From NCBI GenBank assembly GCA_021324235.1, contig JAJPJM010000157.1, positions 1-60,616 of the forward strand: a DNA stretch of 60,616 nucleotides, in the 5' to 3' direction. The notes below the pieces were generated by a model that was not told the origin of the DNA, made no database searches, and saw nothing but the letters and a program-made list of their open reading frames with translations. Position numbers and translations under genes: made by a program. Below are positions 18,032 to 27,283 of the stretch, piece after piece; position 1 is the stretch's first letter; every line of letters starts with the position of its first letter. This stretch comes from Verrucomicrobiota bacterium. GTDB taxonomy: Bacteria; Verrucomicrobiota; Verrucomicrobiia; Limisphaerales; UBA11358.

Positions 18032-19288
18032 TCACGCGGAAGTTAGCAGTTTTTCCCACAAATTATCATTCAACAACGCTTTTTTGAGGAAATCCGTGTC
18101 GCTGGATGAAATGACAACCGGCTCCGGTTGAAGCGGCAGGTGAAGCGTGAAGGTGGTGCCTTTGCCGGGCTGGGTCCGGGCCTCAATCTTGCCGCCATGG
18201 TGATGCACAATGAAAAAGCAGGCCATCAAATGGATGCCATATTCGGACGGTTTGTGATCGTGCACCACAAACGGGTCGAAAACCGCGCGCAACGCGTCCT
18301 CCGGCAGTCCCGGACCGTTATCGTTGATGCTGGCGACGATTTCCGGCGTCGGGCCGTCCCGGAATTCCGCCGTGAGCGTGACGCGGCTGCCGGCCGGGAG
18401 CATCGCGAGTTCCTCCTTCAACAACAATTCAAACAGCCGGCTGAATTTCAACTTGTCCACCCGCAACAAGGGGAGCGTGTCCGCAATCTGGCTGTCCACC
18501 TGAATCCGCCGCGCCGCAAACGGCTCGTGCAGCAATTTTACCGCGTCGCCAACAATTTGATGCAGCGAGACCTGGTCGGTGAACGGCGCCGAGGGATTGG
18601 ACGACGCGGTCCAAAGGTCTTTGAGCAGCGAGTTGATTCGTTCGATCTGCGACTGGACGTTCTTGTGGTAATCCTTCCAGAAATCGGGATTGCGCAGGCC
18701 CTGTAAATCCGTCTTTTCCTCGCTCATTTTCACCGGCGCGAGGTCGAGGAAAGTTTTCACGGCCACCAGCGAATTGCGGATGTGATGGCTCAAGCCGGCG
18801 GCCAGCAGTCCCAGGCTGACAATCCGGTCGGCGATCAGCATGTTGTGCAGGACGGACATTTTTTCGCGGAGCAACTGGTCGCGCTCGGCCTGCACGATGA
18901 AAAATTCCAGGCCGCGTTTCAGGGTTTGTTCCAGTTGCGGGGGATCCCACGGTTTGGAAACGTATTTGTAAATGGCGCCGGTGTTGACGGCGGCAATGGC
19001 CGCGTCCATGTCGGCATAGGCGGTGACCAGCACCCGGATGACGCGCGGCCGGAACTGGCGTGCGCGTTCCAGAAGCCACACGCCTTTTTCGCCGGGCATC
19101 CGCTGGTCGGTCATGAGCAGGCCGATTTCATCGGCGTGGTCTTCCAACAGCTTGAGGCCCTGCTGGGCGGTCGTCGCCGTCATGATGCGGAATTGCTCCC
19201 CGAACGCGCGCGTGAAGTTGGTCAATGACTTCTCTTCGTCGTCCACGTAAAGGACCGCGAATTTTTTATAGTCGTACAGGTTCTCCAT
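18032..19288 (-). CDS. PhcR-like response regulator with C-terminal histidine-kinase domain
   Basis: 418 residues from the ATG at 19288, which overlaps the upstream kinase gene by 23 bp. Residues 10-130 are a receiver with phospho-Asp61 in LMTDQRMPGEKGVWLLE and the segment TAYADMDAAIAAVNTGAIYKYVSKPWD, a pattern typical of PhcR/PhcQ- and RpfG-type receivers. A helical linker leads to a HisKA-like LSHHIRNSLVAVKTFLDL (His168) and a HATPase domain (INDNGPGLPED, GIHLMACFFIVHHHGGKIE). The receiver-kinase order matches Ralstonia PhcR, the partner of PhcS. With the methyltransferase and hybrid kinase upstream it forms an overlapping three-gene operon. The output is unknown since no DNA-binding domain is present. 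Confidence 0.82.
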   Translation of the reverse strand: MENLYDYKKFAVLYVDDEEKSLTNFTRAFGEQFRIMTATTAQQGLKLLEDHADEIGLLMTDQRMPGEKGVWLLERARQFRPRVIRVLVTAYADMDAAIAAVNTGAIYKYVSKPWDPPQLEQTLKRGLEFFIVQAERDQLLREKMSVLHNMLIADRIVSLGLLAAGLSHHIRNSLVAVKTFLDLAPVKMSEEKTDLQGLRNPDFWKDYHKNVQSQIERINSLLKDLWTASSNPSAPFTDQVSLHQIVGDAVKLLHEPFAARRIQVDSQIADTLPLLRVDKLKFSRLFELLLKEELAMLPAGSRVTLTAEFRDGPTPEIVASINDNGPGLPEDALRAVFDPFVVHDHKPSEYGIHLMACFFIVHHHGGKIEARTQPGKGTTFTLHLPLQPEPVVISSSDTDFLKKALLNDNLWEKLLTSA

Positions 19289-21950
19289 GTTCCATTTCCA
19301 GTTCGCTAATTGGTTTGGCTTGGGTGGGGAAATCCAGGGTAAATTCGCAGAATCGGCCGACCTCGGTCTGCACCGAGATGTGTCCGCCGAATCCCCGCAC
19401 AATCCGATGGCAAATACTCAAGCCCAGCCCCATGCCCTCGCCCACTTCCTTGGTGGTAAAAAACGGATCAAAAATCTTGTCCAGGTTCTTTCGCTCGATG
19501 CCCGGACCGTTGTCGCGAATGACGAGGAGACTCCGCTCGCCTTCCATCCGGCCCTCGATCGAAATGGCCGGCGGCTCGTTCCCAAATTTCTTTTCCCGCA
19601 TCGCGTCGAGTGAATTCTGCAACAAATTTACCAAAACGTGAATCAATTTATTGCGGCTGGCCAGGATGATCTGGCCCGGAACGATTTTCAGTTCGACCGC
19701 CACCTTGTCCTTCCATTCGCCGGCCAGAAACCGCAGTGAGGTATTCACCGCTTCGGCCACGTCCACCAGTTCGGCCGGTCCGGCTTCGGGGTGCGTGAAC
19801 ATGCGCAAATCGGACACGATATTGCGCACGCGCTTCATGCCTTCCTCGATGTCACTCAGGATTTCCTCGTACTCCTGGCGTTCCTCCGGCGTGAAGTGTT
19901 TGCACTTGTTGCGCAGGGCGAAGAGGCCCGTCGTGGCGAAATTGAGCGGATTGTTGATTTCGTGGATGATGCCCGCGCTCATGCGGCCGAGCGAGGCGAG
20001 CTTCTCGGACTGCACCAGCTGGAGTTCCGTTTCCTTGAGTTGATCGATGGTGGTGGACAGCGCCTGGTTTTGCTTGGAGAGTTTGCGCCGGGAATCGTAG
20101 GATTCAACGAGGTTTTTGATGCGCGCGTGCAGTTCGGTGGACGAAAAAGGCTTGGCCAGAAAATCATTGGCCCCCAATTCCAGCGCGTTGAATTTGGTTT
20201 CCTCGTCCGCGCGCGCCGTCAGCAAAATGATCGGCACGGCGGCAGTCTCCTCGCGTTTGCGCAACTCCCGGCACACAGCCAGACCATCCATCTCCGGCAT
20301 CATCATGTCCAGCAAAATGATGTCCGGCAGAAATTGGGTGGCCTTTTCCATGGCCTGGATGCCGTCCGCCGCCTCCAACACGTCGTAATCCTGGTCGAGT
20401 TGCGAACGCAAAAAGCGCCGCATGTCCGGTTCGTCGTCGGCCACCAGGGCCACGGGCCGCCGGCCGCGCTTGCCCAGTTCCACCGGTTTGGCCGCGCCGC
20501 GCAGGGACGCCATGGCCGGAAACAGTTCCGCGCGCCGGTACAAATTGGCCAGCCATTCCTCCGAGGCGACCACGCCGGTTTCCGCCGCCGCGCCCGGTTG
20601 GGTTTTGGGCGGCAATTCCGCCTTTTGATATGGCAACTGCACGGTGAAGGTCGTGCCTTTGCCTTCCTGGCTTTCCACGACCACGCGGCCGTGCATCATC
20701 TCGGTCAATTCCTTGACCAGCGCCAGCCCGATGCCGACGCCCTGATATCGGCGTTGGGCCGAACTGTCCGCCTGCCAGAAACGGTCGAACACAAACGGCA
20801 GGTTTTTTTCGGCGATGCCGATCCCGGTGTCGCTGACGACAAAAACGAGTTCTTCGCCGCGTTTTTCCGCCCGCAACTCCACACGCCCGTCGGCCGGCGT
20901 GAATTTCAGCGCGTTGAACAAGAGATTGAGCACGATTTTTTCCAGTTTATCGGCGTCGGTGGCCGCCACGCCCAGGCGCAGGTCGGTGTAGGTTTCCAGC
21001 TTGATGTGTTTGTCCTCCGCCACCTGCCGGGCCGCGCTGGCCAGGCCCTTGATGAAGTCGGCGACCTCCATCGGTTCGTTTTTGATTTCCATCCGGCCGG
21101 CTTCAAGGCGGATAAGGTCGAGCAGATCATTGATCAATTTCAACAGCCGCATGCCGTTGGAGTGCATCGTGAGGAGCAAATCATGAACGCTGTCGTCGAC
21201 CTTGCCGGCAAAGCGCTGGAGCAGCGTTTCCAGCGGTGAGAGCAGCAACGTGAGGGGCGTGCGCAATTCATGGCTGATGTTGGCGAAGAACCGGCTTTTG
21301 AGCCGGTCCAGTTCCACCAGTTTCCGGTTGGTTTCCTCCAGTTCCTGCCGGTTTTTGTTCAGCTCATAGCGCAGGGTGAATTCACGGAAACGCAACTGGT
21401 TGAACAGGCGATTACCGCAAATCACGATGATTCCCGTCAGCACGAGGAAATAAAGATTGTTAAAAATCGACCCGAACCTTTCGGTCTCCAGCCCTTTGAT
21501 GACACAGGACGCCAGGTACATGGCGATGACAAAGCCCACCGCGAGAAACGTTTCCAGCATGCTCCAGTGGCCCACGGCGCTGACGGCCAGCAGGATGAGA
21601 TTCAAACCGGCATAGTAGGGGGAGGCGGAACCGGTCTCATAAACCATCCACGTGATGAAAAACGCGGGGAGAATCACAATAAACAATCCCACCACCGGAT
21701 AATGTTTGCGGGCGATGGCGGTGGAGTGCAGCGACCAGATGACAATCACCAGCAGCGAGCACAGGAGTCGCAGCTCCAGGAACTCCACCAGGTGTTCGGG
21801 ATAAACAAAATAATCGAGTACGATTCCCAGCGGCATCAATACAAATACGAGGGCACAGGCGAGCCGGCCGGTGCTGATGCGCACCTCCCGTTCGTTGGCC
21901 AAAAAGGCCTCCCAAAATTCAGGCTCTTTCAAATTTTGATTATTGGCCAT
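19266..21950 (-). CDS. membrane hybrid sensor kinase with two kinase cores (PhcS-like position)
   Basis: 894 residues from the ATG at 21950 (11-bp overlap with the methyltransferase gene). About six TM helices occupy 28-185. A coiled-coil leads to kinase core 1: HisKA FFANISHELRTPL (His227), HATPase FNALKFTPADGRV, VSDTGIGI and GVGIGLALVKEL. A receiver follows (about 499-620) with Asp548 in IILLDMMMPEMDG. After a second coiled-coil comes kinase core 2: GRMSAGIIHEINNPLNFA (His663) and HATPase with IRDNGPGIE and EGMGLGLSICHRI. Two complete kinase modules around a receiver are unusual. The compact multi-TM input without a large periplasmic domain is suited to sensing a membrane-soluble ligand, as proposed for PhcS; that link is inferred from gene order. 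Confidence 0.87.
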   Translation of the reverse strand: MANNQNLKEPEFWEAFLANEREVRISTGRLACALVFVLMPLGIVLDYFVYPEHLVEFLELRLLCSLLVIVIWSLHSTAIARKHYPVVGLFIVILPAFFITWMVYETGSASPYYAGLNLILLAVSAVGHWSMLETFLAVGFVIAMYLASCVIKGLETERFGSIFNNLYFLVLTGIIVICGNRLFNQLRFREFTLRYELNKNRQELEETNRKLVELDRLKSRFFANISHELRTPLTLLLSPLETLLQRFAGKVDDSVHDLLLTMHSNGMRLLKLINDLLDLIRLEAGRMEIKNEPMEVADFIKGLASAARQVAEDKHIKLETYTDLRLGVAATDADKLEKIVLNLLFNALKFTPADGRVELRAEKRGEELVFVVSDTGIGIAEKNLPFVFDRFWQADSSAQRRYQGVGIGLALVKELTEMMHGRVVVESQEGKGTTFTVQLPYQKAELPPKTQPGAAAETGVVASEEWLANLYRRAELFPAMASLRGAAKPVELGKRGRRPVALVADDEPDMRRFLRSQLDQDYDVLEAADGIQAMEKATQFLPDIILLDMMMPEMDGLAVCRELRKREETAAVPIILLTARADEETKFNALELGANDFLAKPFSSTELHARIKNLVESYDSRRKLSKQNQALSTTIDQLKETELQLVQSEKLASLGRMSAGIIHEINNPLNFATTGLFALRNKCKHFTPEERQEYEEILSDIEEGMKRVRNIVSDLRMFTHPEAGPAELVDVAEAVNTSLRFLAGEWKDKVAVELKIVPGQIILASRNKLIHVLVNLLQNSLDAMREKKFGNEPPAISIEGRMEGERSLLVIRDNGPGIERKNLDKIFDPFFTTKEVGEGMGLGLSICHRIVRGFGGHISVQTEVGRFCEFTLDFPTQAKPISELEMEHGEPVRL

Positions 21951-23469
21951 GGTTCGATTTCCGGGCTTCCAGGAATATGTTAATCCCGGTTTTGTCGCTG
22001 CGAATCCGAACTTCGTCCTCGGGAATGATGTCGACACACACCTGCTTCAGCTGGGCGGCGTCGCGATAGATCAAATGCCAGTCCAGGATGAGTTCCAGAC
22101 TGCCCCGATTGGAAGTGAGGGGGGTTACATTGGTGACGACCAACAATCCGCCGGGCGCCAGCCATTGGTAAAAGATGCTCATCATCTGTTTGCAGGCGTG
22201 GTCGGTCAAATAATCAAACAGGCCGGCGCAATAAATGAAATCGTACTCATTTTCTGTTTTATCGCCGGGCGCAACCGGCCGGTGCCCCTCTTTGAGCAGT
22301 TGGAAAACGCTCTTCTTCAGGTACTGGACGGAGGTGCGCCACCCGAACCGTTCCTTGATGCTGTTGATTGCCTTTTGAGTGTGGGCCAGGGTTTCACTGT
22401 CGAAATCCACCAGCGTGAATTCGACCTGGTCGCTCAAGGGGGAGTAATCGAGAAATTGCTGCACCTCGACCGCCGGGCCGCAGGCGAAGTTGAAGATCCG
22501 GGCCTTTCGCTTTTCGCGCCCGACCCGCAGCGTTTCCATCTCAATGCATTTGGTGAGATACGTCAGCCGGTTGCGATGCGCCGCCGCCGAGCCTTGTTGC
22601 ACCAGCCAGACGTTGAAAATTTTGGCGAACAGGGAGGCGCCTTCCTGGGCATTTCGGGTCATCATGTTGACCATCTCATAATCCCCGGCGTAGCCCAGGG
22701 GTTTTTGATAGGCGCGATGGGCGAACGGCGCACAGAGCACAATCGGATGCAGATGCCTTTGGATGTAATTGCGATGGGCGGGCCGCGCTCCTTCCTCCAG
22801 TTTTTTGGCGATCAATTCAAACCGTTCGAACAAGCCGTTGATCATGGCGATGATGCCCGGGCTTGTTTTTTTGATGACCGCCTGCTCCAGGGGCGCACGC
22901 TTGTGTTCCGGCAGGGAATGAATGCCCAATTCGACCTGCTCCAGCCAGATCCGCAGGTCGGTCAAAAACATCTCGATGTCCGTCACCGCTTCCTTGAATT
23001 CCGGAAGCACCCGGTAGAGTTTTTGCCATTCCTTGACAAACTTGTTGAATTCCTCCACGAGTTGGTCGTCGCATTTCACAACCAAATCAGCGCTCAGGTC
23101 GAGCCACCGGGCATCATCCAGGGTGGCTTGGCACACCATTTTTGACCCGGCATCCACCACGCTGCTGACGACGGCGCGTCCCGAATAAACCTTTCGGGTC
23201 TGGAGAATAATGTTGAATTCATCAATGGCTTCGGAGACCCGGGGGGCGGTACCGGGGTTGTACAGTTCAAAGACGGCGTGGTGGCGTGTCACCCGTACCG
23301 GCACCCCTTGCAATTCCAGACCGTCATGGGTTTGAAACATGACCCGGCTTTCCTTGAGTTCGGATGCCGGCACGTCGGCGGGCGGGGGCGGCGCGGTCCG
23401 TTTTTTGGATGACTGCAACAGGCCGCCGGCCCCGTTCCCATTTCCGTTGCCTTGAGGAACCTTTCTCAT
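21940..23469 (-). CDS. PhcB-like SAM-dependent methyltransferase (putative fatty acid methyl ester signal synthase)
   Basis: 509 residues from ATG 23469; ATG 23541 would add 24 residues and has an AGGA sequence before it. I prefer 23469 because the DNA just before it is nearly identical to the region upstream of the acyltransferase start (25939), where it is in another frame and so is not coding similarity. The Asn/Gly/Pro-rich N-terminus (1-35) is followed by a PilZ-like beta domain (about 40-130), a helical region and a C-terminal Rossmann methyltransferase with motif I IFNFACGPAVEV (about 325-336) and acidic LVDFD; PLGYAGDYEMVNMM precedes it. This layout matches proteins called PhcB, which in Ralstonia make 3-hydroxy-fatty-acid methyl esters as quorum signals. 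The overlap with the kinase genes supports the same role. No assay basis here. Confidence 0.75.
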   Translation of the reverse strand: MRKVPQGNGNGNGAGGLLQSSKKRTAPPPPADVPASELKESRVMFQTHDGLELQGVPVRVTRHHAVFELYNPGTAPRVSEAIDEFNIILQTRKVYSGRAVVSSVVDAGSKMVCQATLDDARWLDLSADLVVKCDDQLVEEFNKFVKEWQKLYRVLPEFKEAVTDIEMFLTDLRIWLEQVELGIHSLPEHKRAPLEQAVIKKTSPGIIAMINGLFERFELIAKKLEEGARPAHRNYIQRHLHPIVLCAPFAHRAYQKPLGYAGDYEMVNMMTRNAQEGASLFAKIFNVWLVQQGSAAAHRNRLTYLTKCIEMETLRVGREKRKARIFNFACGPAVEVQQFLDYSPLSDQVEFTLVDFDSETLAHTQKAINSIKERFGWRTSVQYLKKSVFQLLKEGHRPVAPGDKTENEYDFIYCAGLFDYLTDHACKQMMSIFYQWLAPGGLLVVTNVTPLTSNRGSLELILDWHLIYRDAAQLKQVCVDIIPEDEVRIRSDKTGINIFLEARKSNHGQ

Positions 23470-23648
23470 TTCACGGGTAGAATGGAACATTTTTTGAGCC
23501 AAAACAAAGCGATTCTCGCAGGTCATAACTGGCACCACCATTGCTATGTCCTGTCCACGCCGTTCGCAGGTGGATCTCCGGCCAGACTTATCGGATCGGA
23601 ACAGGTAAAACGGGTGCTTGTCTTGTTACGGGACAGGAATCGTATGGG

Positions 23649-24917
23649 ATGTCGCAACACAATTACACTATGAAAAATAAATCGAGCCGGTGGATTAAGT
23701 CAGGCTGGGACTGCCAGCCCGTCGGATTGACATTTTTGCTGGGATTGAGCTTCATTTTTTTGACCCCGACCAACTCGCCGGCGGGCGCGTTCCGTTTGCC
23801 GAACCAGGATCCCGAAGCGATTGCCCGCGGTGATGCCGAGGCGGCCACCGCCGACAATCCGTCCGCCATTTATTACAATCCCGCCGGCATCACGCAATTA
23901 ACCGGACAAAATGTTCGCGTGGGGCTTTACGTGATTTCCCCCGGTGAAAAATACACGTCCCCCTCCGGCGTCACGGCCACGGCCAAGTCGGACCCGGAAC
24001 CGGTTCCCCAGGTGTACTACGTGAATACCTTCACCAATATGCCGATTTCCGTGGGCGTGGGGATGTATTGTCCGTACGGCCTGTCGCTGGACTGGGGAGA
24101 CAACACGCCTTTTAACACCGTCGCTGAAAAGGGCAGTCTCTTATATCTGTCGTTCAATCCCGTCATCGCCTGGAAGGTTTGTCCCACGCTTTCCATCGGT
24201 GTTGGCCCCACCATCAATTATTCCAAGGCGACCGTGGAACAGGCGATTCCTCTCGGCAGCGGTCAATTAAAGTTCGACGGCGACGGTGTCGATTACGGAT
24301 TCAATGCCGGCATTTTATGGCAACCGCATCCGATGTGGTCGTTCGGTGTCAATTATCGTTCGGCCACGGACATCCATTATCAAGGCACCGCCTCCCAGAC
24401 CTTCGGCCCGCCTTTCCCGGCTTCAACCCAGACCAAGGCCTCGGTCAAGTTCCCGCAATTTGTCGTGGGCGGCATCTCATTCCGCCCGACCCCCGACTGG
24501 AATTTTGAATTTGACCTGGATTGGGCGGATTGGAGCAGCGTCAAGCAAATCGATTTTGAGAACACCCCGTTTGGCACCATTCCCCTGACCCTGGATTTCA
24601 AGTCCAGCTTCATGTATGAATTTGGCATTACCCGCCAGTTGGGCAGGGGCTACTTCGCCAGCGTCGGATATATTTACAACGAGAATTCAAGCCCGGACGC
24701 CAATTTCACCCCCCTGATTCCGGATGCCGCCTTGCAACTGGGCAGCCTTGGGTTCGGCCGCCATGGCAAAAACTGGGACTGGGCGATTGCGTATCACTTC
24801 GGCTACAACGGCGGGCGTACCATCAACAACCCGCCCACCGCTCCTGATTTTCCGGCAAATGGGACGTACAAGACGTTCAACAACGCCGTCGACGTGGCCG
24901 CGACCTTCAAATTTTAG
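23649..24917 (+). CDS. FadL-family outer-membrane lipid transporter (copy 1)
   Basis: About 422 residues from ATG 23649, which has AGGA 9 nt upstream; ATG 23670 is an alternative. Signal peptide ends near SPAGA, giving a mature N-terminus FRLPNQDPEAIARGDAEA followed by the FadL hallmark ADNPSAIYYNPAGITQLTG. The rest alternates beta strands and turns and ends DVAATFKF with terminal Phe. FadL barrels carry long-chain fatty acids and other hydrophobic molecules across the outer membrane, and some take up long acyl signals. It is divergent from the phcB-like gene (179-bp gap) and its stop overlaps the convergent acyltransferase stop by 4 bp. Confidence 0.9.
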   Translation: MSQHNYTMKNKSSRWIKSGWDCQPVGLTFLLGLSFIFLTPTNSPAGAFRLPNQDPEAIARGDAEAATADNPSAIYYNPAGITQLTGQNVRVGLYVISPGEKYTSPSGVTATAKSDPEPVPQVYYVNTFTNMPISVGVGMYCPYGLSLDWGDNTPFNTVAEKGSLLYLSFNPVIAWKVCPTLSIGVGPTINYSKATVEQAIPLGSGQLKFDGDGVDYGFNAGILWQPHPMWSFGVNYRSATDIHYQGTASQTFGPPFPASTQTKASVKFPQFVVGGISFRPTPDWNFEFDLDWADWSSVKQIDFENTPFGTIPLTLDFKSSFMYEFGITRQLGRGYFASVGYIYNENSSPDANFTPLIPDAALQLGSLGFGRHGKNWDWAIAYHFGYNGGRTINNPPTAPDFPANGTYKTFNNAVDVAATFKF

Positions 24918-25939
24918 ACCGGCATCTTTCGCCAGAAAAACGTGGTGGGATCGGCCAGCCCGCTCGCCAGGTCCATTTCAATTTCCTTGACCCAATTCTG
25001 CACCCAGGCCCGGGCCACCACGGGATTGGTGGTCAGTTCCGGGTGCGCCTGCATCGTCACGCTTAACCGGTTCTGGAAGGTGATGCATCCGGCGCCCACC
25101 ATCTGGCAGCGCAACACCGGCGGACAAAAAAGCCAGCTGCCCAGCGACTCCGGCCGGGTGATTTCCTTTTGGGCGTCCCAGTCGCCCAGGTTCGAAAAAC
25201 TGCCCAGGTTCCACTGCGACGTGGCCCGTTCCCGGGTGATTAAAAACTTCCGCATCCCCTGCGTCATCACCCGGCTGACATAGCTGGCGTACCAATTGGC
25301 CCAATGCTCGCGCCGCCGCAACGCCGCGTAAATGTTCCGGTGAATGTCGTGCGGAGTTTCATAGGACCTGACTTTGACGCCGACGTAACTTGAATAGTTG
25401 GCCGTGTCCCGGTCCCGCACCAGTTTGCCGCGCAGATTCACCGGGATCATCCAGGGCACCACCGACGATTGATCCTCCAAAAAGGGCCGGATGGCCTTGG
25501 TCAGATGTTTCAGCAGAAAGGAATTGATCGTGATGCCGGCCATGCGGCAGACGCGCCGCATCTGCATCGTCGCCAGTTCGTCGAAGACGTGCCAGGCCAC
25601 CGCCGGGGGCGGTTGCGGGCTGAGTTTGCTGACGGCATCCAGGGGCAGCCATTTGACGTGCCGCCGGGGCCCCAAAAATCCCGGCGCCAGCTTCAGCACG
25701 GAAAGCATGGACGGCTCCGCCGGGTATCGGATTTGCGGCAGCCGGCCGAGGGTGACTCCCTGTTGCCGGAGAATGTGCGCCAGACCGCCAATCCCGTCGA
25801 AGTCGGTATGACGCAAAAAGGTCCATTGCGGTTCGGTCGCCCCGGACGGAATCTGGCCGAAGCGAATGCCGATGTATTCGCCCAGTTCCTCCGCGGCGAG
25901 AAACCACAGGTTGATGCTGTCAACATCTTGCTGGCTCAT
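24914..25939 (-). CDS. HXXXD acyltransferase / condensation-like protein
   Basis: 341 residues from the ATG at 25939; a TTG 36 bp upstream is in frame but lies in the stretch shared with the phcB-like gene. The active-site-like HTDFDG (HxxxDG, residues 44-49) matches the condensation/CAT/WS-DGAT superfamily, and a second family-like segment LGSFSNLGDW occurs near 260. There is no signal peptide, so it should act in the cytosol, joining an acyl group to an alcohol, amine or thiol. At 341 residues it is shorter than NRPS condensation domains (~450). It follows FadL copy 2 by 54 bp on the same strand. It could modify the acyl chain of a signal lipid; this is inference. Confidence 0.72.
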   Translation of the reverse strand: MSQQDVDSINLWFLAAEELGEYIGIRFGQIPSGATEPQWTFLRHTDFDGIGGLAHILRQQGVTLGRLPQIRYPAEPSMLSVLKLAPGFLGPRRHVKWLPLDAVSKLSPQPPPAVAWHVFDELATMQMRRVCRMAGITINSFLLKHLTKAIRPFLEDQSSVVPWMIPVNLRGKLVRDRDTANYSSYVGVKVRSYETPHDIHRNIYAALRRREHWANWYASYVSRVMTQGMRKFLITRERATSQWNLGSFSNLGDWDAQKEITRPESLGSWLFCPPVLRCQMVGAGCITFQNRLSVTMQAHPELTTNPVVARAWVQNWVKEIEMDLASGLADPTTFFWRKMPV

Positions 25940-25993
25940 GGCGGCGTGAATAGACCATTTTTCGCGCCAAAACAAAGCGTTTTTTGCCGGAAT

Positions 25994-27283
25994 TTAGAAA
26001 TGCATCCCCACTGTCACCAACACCGCATGGCTGATAAATTTGTAGGTGCCATCGGCTGACTGGCCGGCATTCAATGCGGGTTGGGATGATGGAGTACTGC
26101 CGGTCACCGTATGCGCCGGGCCGTAGCCAAATTGATAGGTGACATCGAAATCAAATCGTTTGCCATTGTATCCGGTGCCGGCGCTGAAGAAATGCCGGTC
26201 CAGGTCCGCCGCCAAAGGAGTATAATAAGCATCCGGCACCGAGTTCTGATTGAAAACATAGCCGGCGCTCACATGCCAGCCATTGTCAAAATACCGCGTG
26301 ACCCCGAATTCGTACATCCAGCTCGGTTGCCAATCGAGTATTACAGGAATGTCCTGCAGTACGACTGCCGCGACGTCCGGAGGAAGTGTTCCTTGGTGAA
26401 GAGTTACCGTTCCAAAACTGCTCCAGTCCGTATAGTCGGCATCAAACTCGAGATTCCATTTCGGTGTGGGTCGGTACGAAATGCCAAACACCGCAGTCAA
26501 AGGAAATGTAAAATCCGCCTGCGCCGGAAAACTCACCGGCGAGTTGAGCGCGGGAATTGGTTGTTGCTGAAATTCGGTATGGCCATCCATGGTAATGGTC
26601 GTCGCGCTGCGAAAGGTCGCACCGAGCGAAATCGTTTCGTACGGTTGCCAGAGCACGCCCAGATTGTAGCCCACGGTCCAGCCGTCGCCCTGGAAACGGA
26701 AAAAATTGGCGAAGGGCTGTTGATTGGCAAGCAGCCCCTGCTCCATGTCAATTTTCCCATAATCCACCATCACACCACCGCCGATGGAAAGGTTGGGCGC
26801 CAGCTTGAACGCGATCACGGGATTGGCTCGAAGGTATTTGAGTGAACCTTCCGTGGCGACCGAGCGAAAGCCGGTGTTCTGGGGCCAGTCCATGTTTCCC
26901 CCATAAGGCGCATAAATTCCCAGTCCCACGCTGACCGGAGCATTTTCAAACGAGTGGACGAGAAAAACCTGCGGGATGAAATTGTAATGCCTGCCGACGT
27001 CGTAGGTTTGGCCGGCATTCGGCTGCGTGTCCGGCGGCTGGAAGGTGGGGTCCACATAAATGCTGTAAAGTCCCGAGCGCAAATCATTGCCGGTGATCTG
27101 CGTGATGCCGGCTGGATTGTAATAAATGGCGGACGCGTTGTCCGCCGTGGCGGCAAAGGCTTCGCCGCGGGCGGTCGCAAAGCCATCCTGGCTCGCCAGC
27201 CGAAAACCGTTTGCCGAAACGTTCAAGACGAAAGCGCTCCAAAAGATTGGCGCCAGCAGCCTTGAAATATTGCTTCGGTTCAT
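25994..27283 (-). CDS. FadL-family outer-membrane lipid transporter (copy 2)
   Basis: 429 residues. Signal peptide at 1-24 (ends NVSANG), then FRLASQDGFATARGEAFA and the FadL motif TADNASAIYYNPAGITQITG, followed by an extended beta-barrel with terminal LVTVGMHF. Copy 1 and copy 2 share segments such as YYNPAGIT, NPVIA and SYRPTPKWNLEFD or SFRPTPDWNFEFD, so they are diverged paralogs. It is upstream of the acyltransferase gene and probably co-transcribed with it. The 5' region contains a GCGCAT/ATGCGC hairpin (27328-27344). Confidence 0.92.
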   Translation of the reverse strand: MNRSNISRLLAPIFWSAFVLNVSANGFRLASQDGFATARGEAFAATADNASAIYYNPAGITQITGNDLRSGLYSIYVDPTFQPPDTQPNAGQTYDVGRHYNFIPQVFLVHSFENAPVSVGLGIYAPYGGNMDWPQNTGFRSVATEGSLKYLRANPVIAFKLAPNLSIGGGVMVDYGKIDMEQGLLANQQPFANFFRFQGDGWTVGYNLGVLWQPYETISLGATFRSATTITMDGHTEFQQQPIPALNSPVSFPAQADFTFPLTAVFGISYRPTPKWNLEFDADYTDWSSFGTVTLHQGTLPPDVAAVVLQDIPVILDWQPSWMYEFGVTRYFDNGWHVSAGYVFNQNSVPDAYYTPLAADLDRHFFSAGTGYNGKRFDFDVTYQFGYGPAHTVTGSTPSSQPALNAGQSADGTYKFISHAVLVTVGMHF

